From: Lasioglossum baleicum
Taxonomy: Eukaryota > Arthropoda > Insecta > Hymenoptera > Halictidae
Assembly: GCF_051020765.1 (NCBI RefSeq)
Contig: NW_027469102.1
Span: 186,001 to 250,000 of the forward strand
DNA: 64,000 nucleotides
Direction of reading: 5' to 3'
Shown: in pieces, positions 7,893-17,971 of the stretch
How the letters are laid out: every line of letters starts with the position of its first letter
How positions within the stretch are numbered: position 1 is the stretch's first letter
Notes under the pieces: model-generated
The model's database searches: none
What the model was told of the DNA's origin: nothing
Seen by the model: only the letters and a program-made list of their open reading frames with translations
Position numbers and translations under genes: made by a program

Positions 7893-9251
7893 TTACTGCT
7901 GAGACGAATCGTCGGACTGGTCGTTCGTCCGGATAGCTGTTTGGGTGCGGGCTGTAGTTTGAGTTGAAGATGCGGCCTCCCGCCTTGGGTTGGCTTCGGT
8001 CGGGAGGCCGGACTCGTTTCCCGACCTCCTATTATTATTAAAAGCGCGCTTACGGCACTCGTGAATATCGTGCCCGGGGACTTTGCAGTAGTTGCAAAAT
8101 TTGTTAGGGCTTGAGGGGCGATCTGTGCGACCATCGCGGTACGTGTTTGGGTCGCGAGGATTATTTTCCCATCGCCGTTGCGGCGTCGGGGAGCGATAAG
8201 AGTCCCGGTTTAAGTTTCTTGAGGACTGCTGAGACGAGTCCGGTCTGTTATCGCGGCGTTCTTGAGTTCGCTCTGGAATGTCACGAGGGGACTCGTACGT
8301 GGAACGCGGGCGATACGGCCGGTTATCAGAGAAGCTGACTCGTTTTTCTTCGCGGATCAATTCTCGTCGACGAGTCTGGTCTGACTCATACTGCCTGTAA
8401 GCAGAGATGGCTGCTTCGAAAACAGTGGCAGGATTTCGCGAAGGGCAATGAAGCACTTCGGCACGCAGCTGGGGAAGGAGACCTCGTAGAAAACAATCTA
8501 CTACGAAGCGATCTAGTTCTTCGTAATCAAGGCCAATATCTGTGGCATCTTGAATCGCGGTTCGAAGGTCTTTAACGCGATTGATGAAGTCTAAAATGTG
8601 CTCGTTTGGAGCTTGGAGTACACTCGCGAGATCGCCACGGTACTGGTCAACGAATTTGTATGGGCCCAGTACTGTTCGTAATTTCTCGCATAGTGCAGAA
8701 ATTGTGAATATGTGCTGGCCTTCTATAGCGGCATAAGCACGATCGTGGAGTTTATTGCAGAGCAATTTTGTGAGGGCACGCTCTGCAGTGGCCGGTACGG
8801 TGTCACGCGCGCGTTTGCATGCACGTATGAATTGTAGGACGGGAGACGAAGTTCCGTCGAATCTAGGGACAAGCTCGGCGGCTTGTTTTAGAGCGAAATT
8901 GCCAGTAGGTTCATACTGTGGGATTTCGCGTGGCTCTGGCGGTGAAGGTTCCCGCATATTAGAGACGTTACTAGGGCCTGGTGTAGGCGATTGTTGACGT
9001 AGGCTTTGACTCGTGATTTGGATGTTATGAAGCTCTTTTCGTATTTCGTCGAGCATATTCTTTTGGTTTTGTGCGTCTTCTTCATATTTGAGACGCAATT
9101 TGGCAATAAAATCAGTTTCTTCTTTGAGATATTGCTCTCTACGGGCGAGGTCTTGCGCATAAAGGAGTAACTCTTCCTCGGTCATTGGAGGAAGGTCTGC
9201 GTTAGGATCTGCTCGGAGATCCTTTTGAGATCGCGTGATTGGGCGAGACAT
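7893..9251 (-). CDS. gag: gag polyprotein (E1), 452 aa
   Basis: Predicted Gag. N-terminal coiled-coil-like region about residues 22-85, a capsid-like retrotransposon gag domain about 110-290, an Arg-rich stretch, and a CCHC zinc knuckle C386-x2-C389-x4-H394-x4-C399 for RNA binding. It starts about 95 nt downstream of the PBS. Near its end is the frameshift signal that would deliver the protease in other copies. Intact. Confidence 0.9.
   Translation of the reverse strand: MSRPITRSQKDLRADPNADLPPMTEEELLLYAQDLARREQYLKEETDFIAKLRLKYEEDAQNQKNMLDEIRKELHNIQITSQSLRQQSPTPGPSNVSNMREPSPPEPREIPQYEPTGNFALKQAAELVPRFDGTSSPVLQFIRACKRARDTVPATAERALTKLLCNKLHDRAYAAIEGQHIFTISALCEKLRTVLGPYKFVDQYRGDLASVLQAPNEHILDFINRVKDLRTAIQDATDIGLDYEELDRFVVDCFLRGLLPQLRAEVLHCPSRNPATVFEAAISAYRQYESDQTRRRELIREEKRVSFSDNRPYRPRSTYESPRDIPERTQERRDNRPDSSQQSSRNLNRDSYRSPTPQRRWENNPRDPNTYRDGRTDRPSSPNKFCNYCKVPGHDIHECRKRAFNNNRRSGNESGLPTEANPRREAASSTQTTARTQTAIRTNDQSDDSSQQ
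7973..8022 (-). promoter_or_regulatory. -1 ribosomal frameshift signal (E1)
   Basis: Sense-strand slippery heptamer GGGAAAC (8022-8016) in the gag frame as G GGA AAC, a 5-nt spacer GAGTC, then the stem CGGCCTCCCG (8010-8001) paired with CGGGAGGCCG (7982-7973). Signal intact, but the downstream -1 frame is broken in this copy by the extra base near 7873. Confidence 0.8.
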
Positions 9252-9343
9252 TTTGAAAGATATAAATGGGATTTAAGAAATGTGAACTTCGCACTGACAC
9301 GCGTCGGGGCTTATTAATGCAAATATCGGCGACCACTTCGATG

Positions 9344-9360
9344 TCCTACCGACTGCGCCA
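9344..9360 (-). other. primer binding site, tRNA-Ser type (E1)
   Basis: TGGCGCAGTCGGTAGGA on the minus strand, after the LTR and the AATT spacer at 9361-9364. Confidence 0.87.
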
Positions 9361-9364
9361 AATT

Positions 9365-11289
9365 TGTCACGTCCGTCACTGTGTTTTTGTTACAGGTACC
9401 AGGAGAGAGAAAAGAGAACAGTGACAGACGGACGGTTGAGATATTATGATTAAAATGAGGAGTGGTCTTTCGTGCCGAGACAGCCGCGGGCTGTCATATG
9501 CACTAGGACAACCGATATTGCTATGATGCAGTCAAGAAGAGAACGTCCGACGCGGTTACAAGAAGTGTCCCGACAAGAATCACGCGCGAGATGATGCAAC
9601 GAGAACGGTGAGTTTACAGGATTCAACAATTATACAAGATATTATACGACTCACCGCAATGTTGTATTAACACCTAATAATATTGTTGTAGCAGGAACGG
9701 GCGGTACTGGCAGTAGGTGTAGTACATCGGGTCTTCTATACAGATGTCCTCGAGGTGGGGAAGATCTGGCAGAGTTACTGCTGCTCGGTTCGGGACGACG
9801 TTAGTGGCCTTGGATGCTGGCCGCAAGACGACACGTTGATGAGCTGGCAGAGGAACGTCACGGATGATTCGGCAACGGACCCTGGGAACGATGATCGTTT
9901 CTCGGCTGTCGTTGTCGTCGGCTATGTCGATCACCTCTGGACAATCGACCGGATGTAGAACTGGCGTCGGAGCTCGCGAGAGGTCCGCGTGGTTGACCTC
10001 TTTAGGAGGGTTGCAAGGGCAACCGTATACAGAAACGTAATCGGACGCGTCACACGGAATGTGCTCGGTGGTTCCCAGAAGTTCGGTCCACTCGGTAGTG
10101 GCAATGATTTGATCGAGCACCGCTTTATTTCTCAACGCGCGTCTCAATTTAGCAAGTTGATACTTGCGTCCCGCTCGACGTGGGCGTCGCATGGGTAAGG
10201 AATAGTAATGATGGAATATTAATAATATAATAAAAATGAACTTCCATTTGTTATTAACCTTTTAGGTAGTTAACTCGCTTCACGTCTATAGTGGCGGCTC
10301 AGCGTTTCCACTGCGCTCTTTAGACCAATTCTAGACGTGGCACGAGAACTTCTCTATGACTCGCTTCAAATTCCTTATTGGCGGCTCAGCGTTTCCACTG
10401 CGCACTTTAGACCAAGTCCGGATATGTCACGAGTTTAATATATTCGATGCAAGAACTGAATTGGAAGATGGTGTTAACTAACACAAGAATAACAAGATCG
10501 AAGCACTGGTATAACAACGATATATTAAATAAGAACTGGTAAGTACACTGGTATACAATATGTAAGTAATATTATAATAGGAGTAGTAATTGGATTAATG
10601 AATAATGGATATAGTAATATGTTGTAGGAATAATGTATGAGTTGAGTTGAGTTGAGTTAGAATTGGAATTAGGAGTGAAGGATCGACACACTTCACTTTC
10701 GCGGAGCTAGACTGAACACGTCTGCTCTTGAAGCCGGACTGGCGGCTGAGGCCAGGTTGGCACGTCTGTGCGAGTCGCTGGCTGAAGGCGGACTGATGCA
10801 AGCGCCTGCTCTGCCTTGCCTCCTTCGGTCGGAGTGGGGATAGCTGACGCTGCAGTCTCTTTGTTCTTCAGTCGTCGGAGTGGGAGAACCGCTGACGCAG
10901 CAGCGTCTTCGCTCCCGGGGACTGCACGTGCATTTCTGCTGACGCTGCAGTCTCGTGGCTGTCCTATTGCCCTCTACGAGCGTGGGACTGCTGATGCAGC
11001 AGTCTTTGGACTTCTCGACGTTTCTAGAAGCTTCTAGATGCTTCCAGAGTGATGCAATACTTTATTGCATTATGTGTCGTGGTGATGGGTTGAAAGTGAG
11101 GTTAGGTGTTGATCAAGGTGAAGTTATGGTGATGGGTAGAGACGGAGATAAGGAATAGAACAATACAATATATGAGATCTTAATATTATGTTCTTATGTC
11201 TAGGGGACGGTGTATGGATCTTATGCAGATCAGACCTTGAATACATAATGTATGTACAAGGCCAACGTCGTACATCGGACGACGTAACA
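9365..11289 (-). repeat. LTR C (5' LTR of E1), 1925 bp
   Basis: Partner of LTR B and nearly identical to it. Heat-shock-like array at 11012-11044. The right edge is followed by the ATGA target duplication and then H0 protease-ORF sequence. Confidence 0.93.
9674..10192 (-). CDS. LTR-encoded 172-aa basic protein (LTR C)
   Basis: Identical in protein sequence to the ORF in LTR B as far as I can see. As the 5' LTR copy it is the one placed downstream of the candidate promoter in a position to be translated from the genomic RNA leader. Confidence 0.6.
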   Translation of the reverse strand: MRRPRRAGRKYQLAKLRRALRNKAVLDQIIATTEWTELLGTTEHIPCDASDYVSVYGCPCNPPKEVNHADLSRAPTPVLHPVDCPEVIDIADDNDSRETIIVPRVRCRIIRDVPLPAHQRVVLRPASKATNVVPNRAAVTLPDLPHLEDICIEDPMYYTYCQYRPFLLQQYY

Positions 11290-11702
11290 ATGAAACTCTT
11301 TCCGACGAGGTGTTAAAACACCGGAGGCTCGCTTTGCCTTTACGATTGGTGACAACGCAGTCACCCAGGAATACATCCGGCGCTACGTTAACACGGCGGA
11401 TATATCCCTGTTTAGGTCCTTCGACGTCGACCGCTATGCACGCAACGGTACGAGGTTCGAGGACGAATTCTTCGGATTTCAGAGGAGTCTTTGTTCGGAC
11501 TCGATCCTCACGCTCCACGATCCGACTTCTCGCAGTGTACTCCGATATCTCTCGAGTCTCCTTCGATTCCGGCCGGCTTTTCACGGCGTTTTTCTCTAGG
11601 GAGTACTCGATCGAATCCCGAGGAGGCATTGAAATAACCTCCGTCACCGGGGCTCTGCAAGGTCTGACCGCGGGTGCACGAGGATTTGAGGAAGACACTC
11701 GA
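11290..11702 (-). pseudogene. H0 protease-ORF middle fragment
   Basis: On the minus strand from 11702 this reads the Ser/Pro-rich spacer (VSSSNPRAPAVRP...) through the pre-RT linker to NTSSERVS at 11290. It is bounded by the TSD of E2 (TCGA, 11699-11702) and of E1 (ATGA, 11290-11293). It joins seamlessly to 21430 on one side and to 3600 on the other. Confidence 0.87.
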
Positions 11703-13688
11703 TGTCACGTCCGTCACTGTGTTTTTGTTACAGGTACCAAGAGAGAGAAAAGGATGGCACTCAAGAACAGTGACAGACGGACGGTGGAGATATGAAGATT
11801 AATTGTGGAGTGGTCTTTCGTGCCGAGACAGCCGCGGGCTGTCATATGCACTAGGACAACCGATATTGCTATGGATGCAGTCAAGAAGAGAACGTCCGAC
11901 GCGGTTACAAGAAGTGTCCCGACAAGAATCACGCGCGAGATGATGCAACGAGAACGGTGAGTTTACAGGATTCAGCAATTATACAAGTTATTATACGACT
12001 CACCGCAATGTTGTATTGACACCTAATAATATTGTTGCAGCAGGAACTGGCGGTACTGACAGTAGGTGTCGTACATCGGATCTTCTATACAGATGTCCTC
12101 GAGGCGGGGAAGATCTGGCAGAGTTGCTGCTGCTCGGTTCGGGACGACATTAGTGGCCTTGGATGCTGGCCGCAAGATGACACGTTGATGAGTTGGCAGA
12201 GGAACGTCACGGATGATTCGGCAACGGACCCTGGGAACGATGATCGTGTCTCGGCTGTCGTCGTCGTCGGCTATGTTGATCACCTCTGGACAATCGACCG
12301 GATGTAGAACTGGCGTCGGAGCTCGCGAGAGGTCCGCGTGGTTGACCTCTCTAGGAGGATTGCAAGGGCAACCGTGTACAGAAACGTAATCGGACGCGTC
12401 ACACGGAATGTGCTCGGTGGTTCCCAGAAGTTCTGTCCACTCGGTAGTGGCAATGATTTGATCGAGCACCGCTTTATTTCTCAACGCGCGTCTCAATTTA
12501 GCAAGTTGATACTTGCGTCCCGCTCGACGTGGGCGTCGCATGGGTAAGGAATAGTAATGATGGAATATTAATAATAATATAATGAAATGAACTTCCACTT
12601 GTTATTAACCTTTTTGGTAGTTAACTCGCTTCACGTCTATAGTGGCGGCTCAGCGTTTCCACTGCGCACTTTAGACCAATTCTAGACGTGGCACGAGAAC
12701 TTCTCTATGACTCGCTTCAAATTCCTTATTGGCGGCTCAGCGTTTCCACTGCGCTCTTTAGACCAAGTCCGGATATGTCACGAGTTTAATATATTCGATG
12801 CAAGAACTGAATTGGAAGATGGTGTTGAACTAACACAAGAATAACAAGATCGAAGCACTGGTATAACAACGATATATTAAATAAGAACTGGTAAGTACAC
12901 TGGTATACAATATGTAAGTAGTATTATAATAGGAGTAGTAATTGGATTAATGAATAATGGATATAGTAATATGTTGTAGGAATAATGTATGAGAATTAGG
13001 ACTTGAGTTGAGTTGAGTTAGAGTTGGAATTGGAATTGGAATTAGGAGTGAAGGATCGACACACTTCACTTTCGCGGAGCTAGACTGAACACGTCTGCTC
13101 TTGAAGCCGGACTGGCGGCTGAGGCCAGGTAGGCACGTCTGTGCGAGTCGCTGGCTGAAGGCGGACTGCTCGAGTCGCGAGATGGAGGCGGACTGATGCA
13201 AGCGTCCGCTCTGCCTTGCCTCCTTCGTTCGGAGTGGGGATAGCTGACGCTGCAGTCTCTTTGTTCTTCAGTCGTCGGAGTGGGAGAACCGCTGACGCAG
13301 CAGCGTCTTCGCTCCCGGGGACTGCACGTGCATTTCTGCTGACGCTGCAGTCTCGTGGCTGTCCTATTGCCCTCTACGAGCGTGGGACTGCTGATGCAGC
13401 AGTCTTTGGACTTCTCGACGTTTCTAGAAGCTTCTGGATGCTTCCAGAGTGATGCAATACTTTATTGCATTATGTGTCGTGGTGATGGGTTGAAACTGAG
13501 GTAAGGTGTTGATCAAGGTGAAGTTATGGTGATGGGTAGAGACGGAGATAAGGATTAGAACAATACAATAATGAGATCTTAATACTATGCTCTTATGTCT
13601 AGGGGACGGTGTATGGATCTTATGCAGATCAGACCTTGTATACATAGTGTGTGTACAAGGCCAACGTCGTACATCGGACGACGTAACA
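11703..13688 (-). repeat. LTR D (3' LTR of E2), 1986 bp
   Basis: The longest LTR type here. Its U5 end carries a 12-bp insertion (GGATGGCACTCA region at ~11752) absent from LTRs A, B, C, F, J, G and H. U3 has an extra CGACTCG/TCCGCC repeat unit near 13165-13200. Heat-shock-like array at 13412-13444 with a spacer-base change only. Confidence 0.92.
12023..12541 (-). CDS. LTR-encoded 172-aa basic protein (LTR D)
   Basis: Intact. The frame stays open upstream to an ATG at 12598 (191 codons) because of a small indel in the AT-rich leader, but the conserved start across LTRs is the ATG at 12541. Variants: His56 instead of Tyr, and Asn89-containing INIADDDD. Confidence 0.6.
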   Translation of the reverse strand: MRRPRRAGRKYQLAKLRRALRNKAVLDQIIATTEWTELLGTTEHIPCDASDYVSVHGCPCNPPREVNHADLSRAPTPVLHPVDCPEVINIADDDDSRDTIIVPRVRCRIIRDVPLPTHQRVILRPASKATNVVPNRAAATLPDLPRLEDICIEDPMYDTYCQYRQFLLQQYY

Positions 13689-13754
13689 CCTCCCAACGCG
13701 GAAAAGAAATTTCTTACAAGGAAGAAATTTCTCGCTCAACACTCGATCACACAC

Positions 13755-15842
13755 TCATTCATGCGACGCATCGTCCGGAGGTACTCCGCGCAGGGAGCAC
13801 AGTTCTCGGCGAGTATTTCCTATATTTGTACGAAACACTGGTCGCACTGAAATGTTATCGGTGTCGGCATGTGGGGCTGGGGCTGGTTTTGTAATGTCCG
13901 ACAAGTCGTATTCGCAATGTTCATTTTTCGACTGTCTTTTCTCGGGGTTTAGGGTGGGTGGGGAATCACTTTGTTCACTAACACTTTCACTTGCACTTTT
14001 CCTGTATCTTGCTGCATACGTGTAAGTGTTGTCCTTTTGCTTCAGGAAGATGAAGAATCTTGTGAGGGAGCTCCATACGGCGACTGCTAGATGCAAACTC
14101 CATCCGTAAAGTGAGTGCAATGCAATACCATTGATTATGGTACTTATGATAGTCTTTATTGTTCGGATTGCTATATATATTCCTAGCACTCCAGCACTGA
14201 TTGAACCAAATGTGGTGAATCCTGACCACAGTTTTTGTGCTGTTGATTCCGCTATCTGTTGCAGGGAGTTTTCGTCAAGCAGGTTGAACATATTAACGTT
14301 TCCTGTTGCGTAATCTCTGCCGGATGCTCCCTGGGCGATAGAATTTATTACGGCCACTCTTTCCACTGGAAACATGATGTGGTCCTGTAGTTTGTTGAGA
14401 TCCTCTTGGGAATAGATTCCGCCTGTTGCGATATTTGTTGGATCCACGTACTTCCACGTGGGTTTGATGAGCGGTTGTAATGTTGCTGGGGCAACGGTTT
14501 CTGTGAGTGACGGCGTTAAACGATACCAAATTCCGTTTATTTTGTAGAGAGGCGGCAGGAGTTCATTGCATGGCTTTTCTGTACCTGTGGCAACTATAAT
14601 ATGGTCTCCTGGCTTTAAGAACTTGGAAGAATTCTGGTAAGTGATCGGAAGTTCATCGAAACACTTATCCGTTTTCCGAACTTGTACGGTTACTGGAATG
14701 CACTTTATAATATGCACCACTTCTCCAGCTGGAACTGCGACGAATCCTGGTTCTCGCATAATGGCAGCTGCTATTTCTTCCGGTGATGAGTGTAACATCG
14801 TTAGTGCGTTTTGAAGGACCTGTTTCTCCAGTTCGCACTTTTGCCGGATGACATCCTGGTACAACTGGGTAAGTTGAGTTTTCAGATGTTTTTCTACGTA
14901 GATGAACTTACTATTCACGTAGGTGAATATGTCCAGATTGCTTACTATGGTGTGAGTGCGTTCCTTGAATTTACCGGACAAACTTGTATCCAGAATAAAG
15001 AGCTTGGGGTGCTCCGTGCGAATAATAATATAACCGCAAATTGATGTACGACCAGATTCTGTCAACGCGAATGTGGTGTCTTCAGATTCCACCATATATA
15101 GTGTAGGTGAGAACTTTGTCTTTGTAGAAACTCTGGTAGCTAGTCCTTCGTAGAGAACGTCGTAGCTATTGAACTTGCAGTAATCGTTGGGAACGACGTC
15201 CCAGAATGTATGTCCATCTTGCGTATCAAGGCAGCTTCCTTTTGTGAAGGAGCATATTTGTCCTGACTGTAGATGGATCTGACCTGTAGAGAGTTTCACT
15301 GTTGCTGTGTAGTCCCTCAAGGTTATTCGAACAATGGCCTGTACAACGACACTGGTCCAAGTGCCGAATGGGTCGTTGTACGTTGTTCCCGCGCATTTCC
15401 CGTTGTTTTGAAGTTCTCCCGCCAATGTGAGGCTGCGGGATGTAGTAGAATTGGGCTGGACTCCCGTGACCTGGGCGGTCGGAGTGATGAGGATTGTTCC
15501 GGTCTTCTGCAACTCGGAACAGGTTTCACTGGTGGTTGCCAGTAAATATTCCTGTCGTCCGTTCGTGACGATGGAAACATGTGAGTGCATGCCACAATAG
15601 AATATCGTGCGGTCGATTTCTATGTGGCACTGGATTACTCTCGTCTGAGTAAATTCTGCTAGTTGTAGCAATTGGATTTTTACTGAGTCCTCCGTGGGCT
15701 TGATTTCTTCAGGCTCGCAATCAGGAATATCGATGATGGAGAACGTTGTCGTGTTCAGTGTAGATCCTCCACAATCGTATCCGATGAGGGTGTACACTCG
15801 CGTGGCTATAGAGAGTAAGATGGCAACTTGGATCGGCTGCAT
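13755..15842 (-). CDS. env: Envelope glycoprotein (E2), complete, virus-G-like
   Basis: 695 aa from the ATG at 15842. A hydrophobic signal peptide (about residues 1-20) precedes a mature-looking start GYDCGG, a cysteine-rich ectodomain with FYCGMHSH (C83) and N-glycosylation sequons, then a long hydrophobic membrane segment near residues 542-577 and a cytoplasmic tail ending DDASHE. The motif pattern reminds me of chuvirus-type glycoproteins (negative-strand RNA viruses of arthropods) known to have been captured by insect LTR elements; that attribution is from memory and needs a search. Role would be membrane fusion and virion formation. The frame is continuous with the upstream protease ORF. 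A second env about three-quarters identical by eye lies at 60844-62733. Confidence 0.82.
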   Translation of the reverse strand: MQPIQVAILLSIATRVYTLIGYDCGGSTLNTTTFSIIDIPDCEPEEIKPTEDSVKIQLLQLAEFTQTRVIQCHIEIDRTIFYCGMHSHVSIVTNGRQEYLLATTSETCSELQKTGTILITPTAQVTGVQPNSTTSRSLTLAGELQNNGKCAGTTYNDPFGTWTSVVVQAIVRITLRDYTATVKLSTGQIHLQSGQICSFTKGSCLDTQDGHTFWDVVPNDYCKFNSYDVLYEGLATRVSTKTKFSPTLYMVESEDTTFALTESGRTSICGYIIIRTEHPKLFILDTSLSGKFKERTHTIVSNLDIFTYVNSKFIYVEKHLKTQLTQLYQDVIRQKCELEKQVLQNALTMLHSSPEEIAAAIMREPGFVAVPAGEVVHIIKCIPVTVQVRKTDKCFDELPITYQNSSKFLKPGDHIIVATGTEKPCNELLPPLYKINGIWYRLTPSLTETVAPATLQPLIKPTWKYVDPTNIATGGIYSQEDLNKLQDHIMFPVERVAVINSIAQGASGRDYATGNVNMFNLLDENSLQQIAESTAQKLWSGFTTFGSISAGVLGIYIAIRTIKTIISTIINGIALHSLYGWSLHLAVAVWSSLTRFFIFLKQKDNTYTYAARYRKSASESVSEQSDSPPTLNPEKRQSKNEHCEYDLSDITKPAPAPHADTDNISVRPVFRTNIGNTRRELCSLRGVPPDDASHE

Positions 15843-17900
15843 GATTACAGTTTCGTGTGTGTCTAAGGACTGACGGTCTTCTGAGGCGATTGCTGCTTCG
15901 GAGGAGCGGTGTTGCGATGTGATATGCTGATCTTCCAGTGATGGAAGGAGATTCTGTCGACGCTGGGTTTCGGATTTCGCTCGCTTATCGGTGTTGACCG
16001 GACGCGTGATTATCGCGGATTCTAATTTCGCGTCAGCGGAGGACTGTAATGAAATCTCCTGGGAGGGTTTCTTATCGCAAATCGCAGGAGACTCTACAAT
16101 CATTGTTCGCGGGTTATTGCAAAGGTATAGTATAATACGAAATTTGTTTCTCCTTTTTGCTGACGCGTATTTTACAGACGTATAATTCCTAGATGGATGG
16201 AAATCGCTTTGCGGTGCACGGATACTTGACCGTTGAGACTGGAAGAGATCATGTTCCGGCGAAAAATCAGAGGTAGGTTTTTGAAATGAAATATAGACTC
16301 TCTTTGACTCTGATTTAGAAATTATCGCGGGATGATCTTTTATGATCGACTCGTATGCTCGGTCTATACGAGGTAGAGTTTTATGCTTTATTTTATGTAG
16401 ACGTTCTGTCGTCTTTAGAGAATCAAAGGCGGGGACATTTCCTTTCAACCTAGACTCGGAATAGAAACAATCGGACTTGATACCGGAGCTTGTAGAATAA
16501 ACCTTCATAGGTTTGAATTCGCGGGAGTCTTCTTTGGACTCTGGATTAAAATTGTCGGGATGGTTACCGAATACGTCGGGATGGTTACCGGAATTGAAAA
16601 GGTCGGGATGGTTACCGAATGCGTCGGGATGGTTACCGGAGTTAGAATAATGATCGGGCTGGTTACCGGAGTTAGAATAAGAATCGGGCTGGTTACCGGA
16701 GTTAGAATAAGAATCGGGCTGGTTACCGGAGTTAGTATGAGAATCGGGCTGGTTACCGGAGTTAGAAAGGTCGGGATGGTTACCGAATACGTCGGGATGG
16801 TTCCCGGAATTAGAAAGGTCGGGATGGTTACCGAATGCGTCGGGATGATACCCGGAATTAGAAAGGTCGGGATGGTTACCGAATGCGTCGGGATAGTTCC
16901 CGGAATTAGAAAGGTCGGGATGGTTACCGAATACGTCGGGATGATACCCGGAATTAGTAAGGTCGGGATGGTTACCGAATACGTCGGGATGATACCCGGA
17001 ATTAGAAAAGTCGGAAGAGTACGACTCGATTTCTTCCATCTCCAATGGGGGCAATCGAAATGAAACTCTTTCCGACGAGGTGTTAAAACACCGGAGGCTC
17101 GCTTTGCCTTTACGATTGGTGACGACGCAATCACCCAGGAATACATCCGGCGCTACGTTAACACGGCGGATATATCCCTGTTTAGGTCCTTCGACGTCGA
17201 CCGCTATGCACGCAACGGTACGAGGTTCGAGGACGAATTCTTCGGATTTCGGAGGAGTCTTTGTTCGGACTCGATCCTCACGCTCCACGATCCGACTTCT
17301 CGCAGTGTACTCCGATATCTCTCGAGTCTCCTTCGATTCCGGCCGGCTTTTCACGGCGTTTTTCTCTAGGGAGCACTCGATCGAATCCCGAGGAGGCATT
17401 GAAATAACCTCCGTCACCGGAGCTCTGCAAGGTCTGACCGCGGGTGCACGAGGATTTGAGGAAGACACTCGAACGTTCCTTGCCGAATGTTCCTCACGCT
17501 TGACGGCTGGAGTTTTAACGAGATCGTTGGTCATAGACGAAGGCATTGAAATAACCTCTGCTGCCAATTTATCGCGAGGCTCAGCCGTGGGCGCGCAAGG
17601 GTTCGAGAAGGGAACCCGAATGTTTCCTATCGTAATGTATTCATTCGCAAAGGAGATCTCGGCTCCTGTTCTGAAGAAGGGAGAACCGAGGATTCCGTCG
17701 ATGTTAATTGGGAAGTTTTCTTCCAAGACATGAAATTCAATAGGGTTTTGACCCTGTAAGTGTATCTTAATTTGACCGAGGGTTGGAATGGATCCCTCGG
17801 TTATTCCTTGGACTTCTATAGTGTTCGTATGATCTATAGGTAGATTTGGTTCTAGACTTGACGCACGAATTAAATTGATCTCCGAACCCGTGTCTAACAA
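13755..17900 (-). CDS. pro: Protease-repeat-env continuous ORF (E2), 1381 codons
   Basis: Protease (DTGS at the start of the ORF, ILGSPFF about residues 70-76), Ser/Pro spacer, pre-RT linker, coding repeats, a Ser/Lys-rich region, then env in the same frame with no stop between. The natural protease frame extends upstream to the frameshift site near 18095 in the gag overlap, where the -1 frame is open. Whether env is made from this ORF, from spliced RNA or from its own ATG cannot be told. Reverse transcriptase, RNase H and integrase are absent. Confidence 0.8.
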   Translation of the reverse strand: MLDTGSEINLIRASSLEPNLPIDHTNTIEVQGITEGSIPTLGQIKIHLQGQNPIEFHVLEENFPINIDGILGSPFFRTGAEISFANEYITIGNIRVPFSNPCAPTAEPRDKLAAEVISMPSSMTNDLVKTPAVKREEHSARNVRVSSSNPRAPAVRPCRAPVTEVISMPPRDSIECSLEKNAVKSRPESKETREISEYTARSRIVEREDRVRTKTPPKSEEFVLEPRTVACIAVDVEGPKQGYIRRVNVAPDVFLGDCVVTNRKGKASLRCFNTSSERVSFRLPPLEMEEIESYSSDFSNSGYHPDVFGNHPDLTNSGYHPDVFGNHPDLSNSGNYPDAFGNHPDLSNSGYHPDAFGNHPDLSNSGNHPDVFGNHPDLSNSGNQPDSHTNSGNQPDSYSNSGNQPDSYSNSGNQPDHYSNSGNHPDAFGNHPDLFNSGNHPDVFGNHPDNFNPESKEDSREFKPMKVYSTSSGIKSDCFYSESRLKGNVPAFDSLKTTERLHKIKHKTLPRIDRAYESIIKDHPAIISKSESKRVYISFQKPTSDFSPEHDLFQSQRSSIRAPQSDFHPSRNYTSVKYASAKRRNKFRIILYLCNNPRTMIVESPAICDKKPSQEISLQSSADAKLESAIITRPVNTDKRAKSETQRRQNLLPSLEDQHITSQHRSSEAAIASEDRQSLDTHETVIMQPIQVAILLSIATRVYTLIGYDCGGSTLNTTTFSIIDIPDCEPEEIKPTEDSVKIQLLQLAEFTQTRVIQCHIEIDRTIFYCGMHSHVSIVTNGRQEYLLATTSETCSELQKTGTILITPTAQVTGVQPNSTTSRSLTLAGELQNNGKCAGTTYNDPFGTWTSVVVQAIVRITLRDYTATVKLSTGQIHLQSGQICSFTKGSCLDTQDGHTFWDVVPNDYCKFNSYDVLYEGLATRVSTKTKFSPTLYMVESEDTTFALTESGRTSICGYIIIRTEHPKLFILDTSLSGKFKERTHTIVSNLDIFTYVNSKFIYVEKHLKTQLTQLYQDVIRQKCELEKQVLQNALTMLHSSPEEIAAAIMREPGFVAVPAGEVVHIIKCIPVTVQVRKTDKCFDELPITYQNSSKFLKPGDHIIVATGTEKPCNELLPPLYKINGIWYRLTPSLTETVAPATLQPLIKPTWKYVDPTNIATGGIYSQEDLNKLQDHIMFPVERVAVINSIAQGASGRDYATGNVNMFNLLDENSLQQIAESTAQKLWSGFTTFGSISAGVLGIYIAIRTIKTIISTIINGIALHSLYGWSLHLAVAVWSSLTRFFIFLKQKDNTYTYAARYRKSASESVSEQSDSPPTLNPEKRQSKNEHCEYDLSDITKPAPAPHADTDNISVRPVFRTNIGNTRRELCSLRGVPPDDASHE
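16555..17015 (-). repeat. Coding tandem repeat (30/48-bp units) in E2
   Basis: Mixed 48-bp and 30-bp units, followed on the sense strand by the NNFNPESKEDSREF segment also found in H0, E4 and E5 but not in E1. Confidence 0.85.
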
Positions 17901-17971
17901 AAATTCACACTTCTTTTGTAATTGAGGGGCGGAGATTTTTACGCGCGGAATTGGTGAGTCTGCAGCAAGAT

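Larger units (their letters stand above)
3601..11289 (-). mobile_element. LTR element copy E1, complete, TSD ATGA
   Basis: Minus-strand order: 5' LTR C (11289-9365), AATT spacer, tRNA-Ser PBS, gag (9251-7893), protease ORF (7889-5592) with coding repeats and an integrase C-terminal remnant, purine-rich TTGGGAGG next to the 3' LTR, then 3' LTR B (5525-3601). Target duplication ATGA at 3597-3600 and 11290-11293. The two LTRs are both 1925 bp and nearly identical; I noticed one difference near 4048/9813. No RT, RNase H or catalytic integrase domain is present in the 3.8-kb internal region. Confidence 0.93.

Noticed and set aside
8755..8997. Small ORFs antisense to gag (80 aa and similar, in every copy)
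   Set aside because: Shadows of the conserved gag frame; present wherever gag is present.
9344..9360. tRNA gene fragment (TGGCGCAGTCGG resembles a D-arm)
   Set aside because: Only 17 bases, always four bases from an LTR end; it is a primer binding site complementary to tRNA-Ser.
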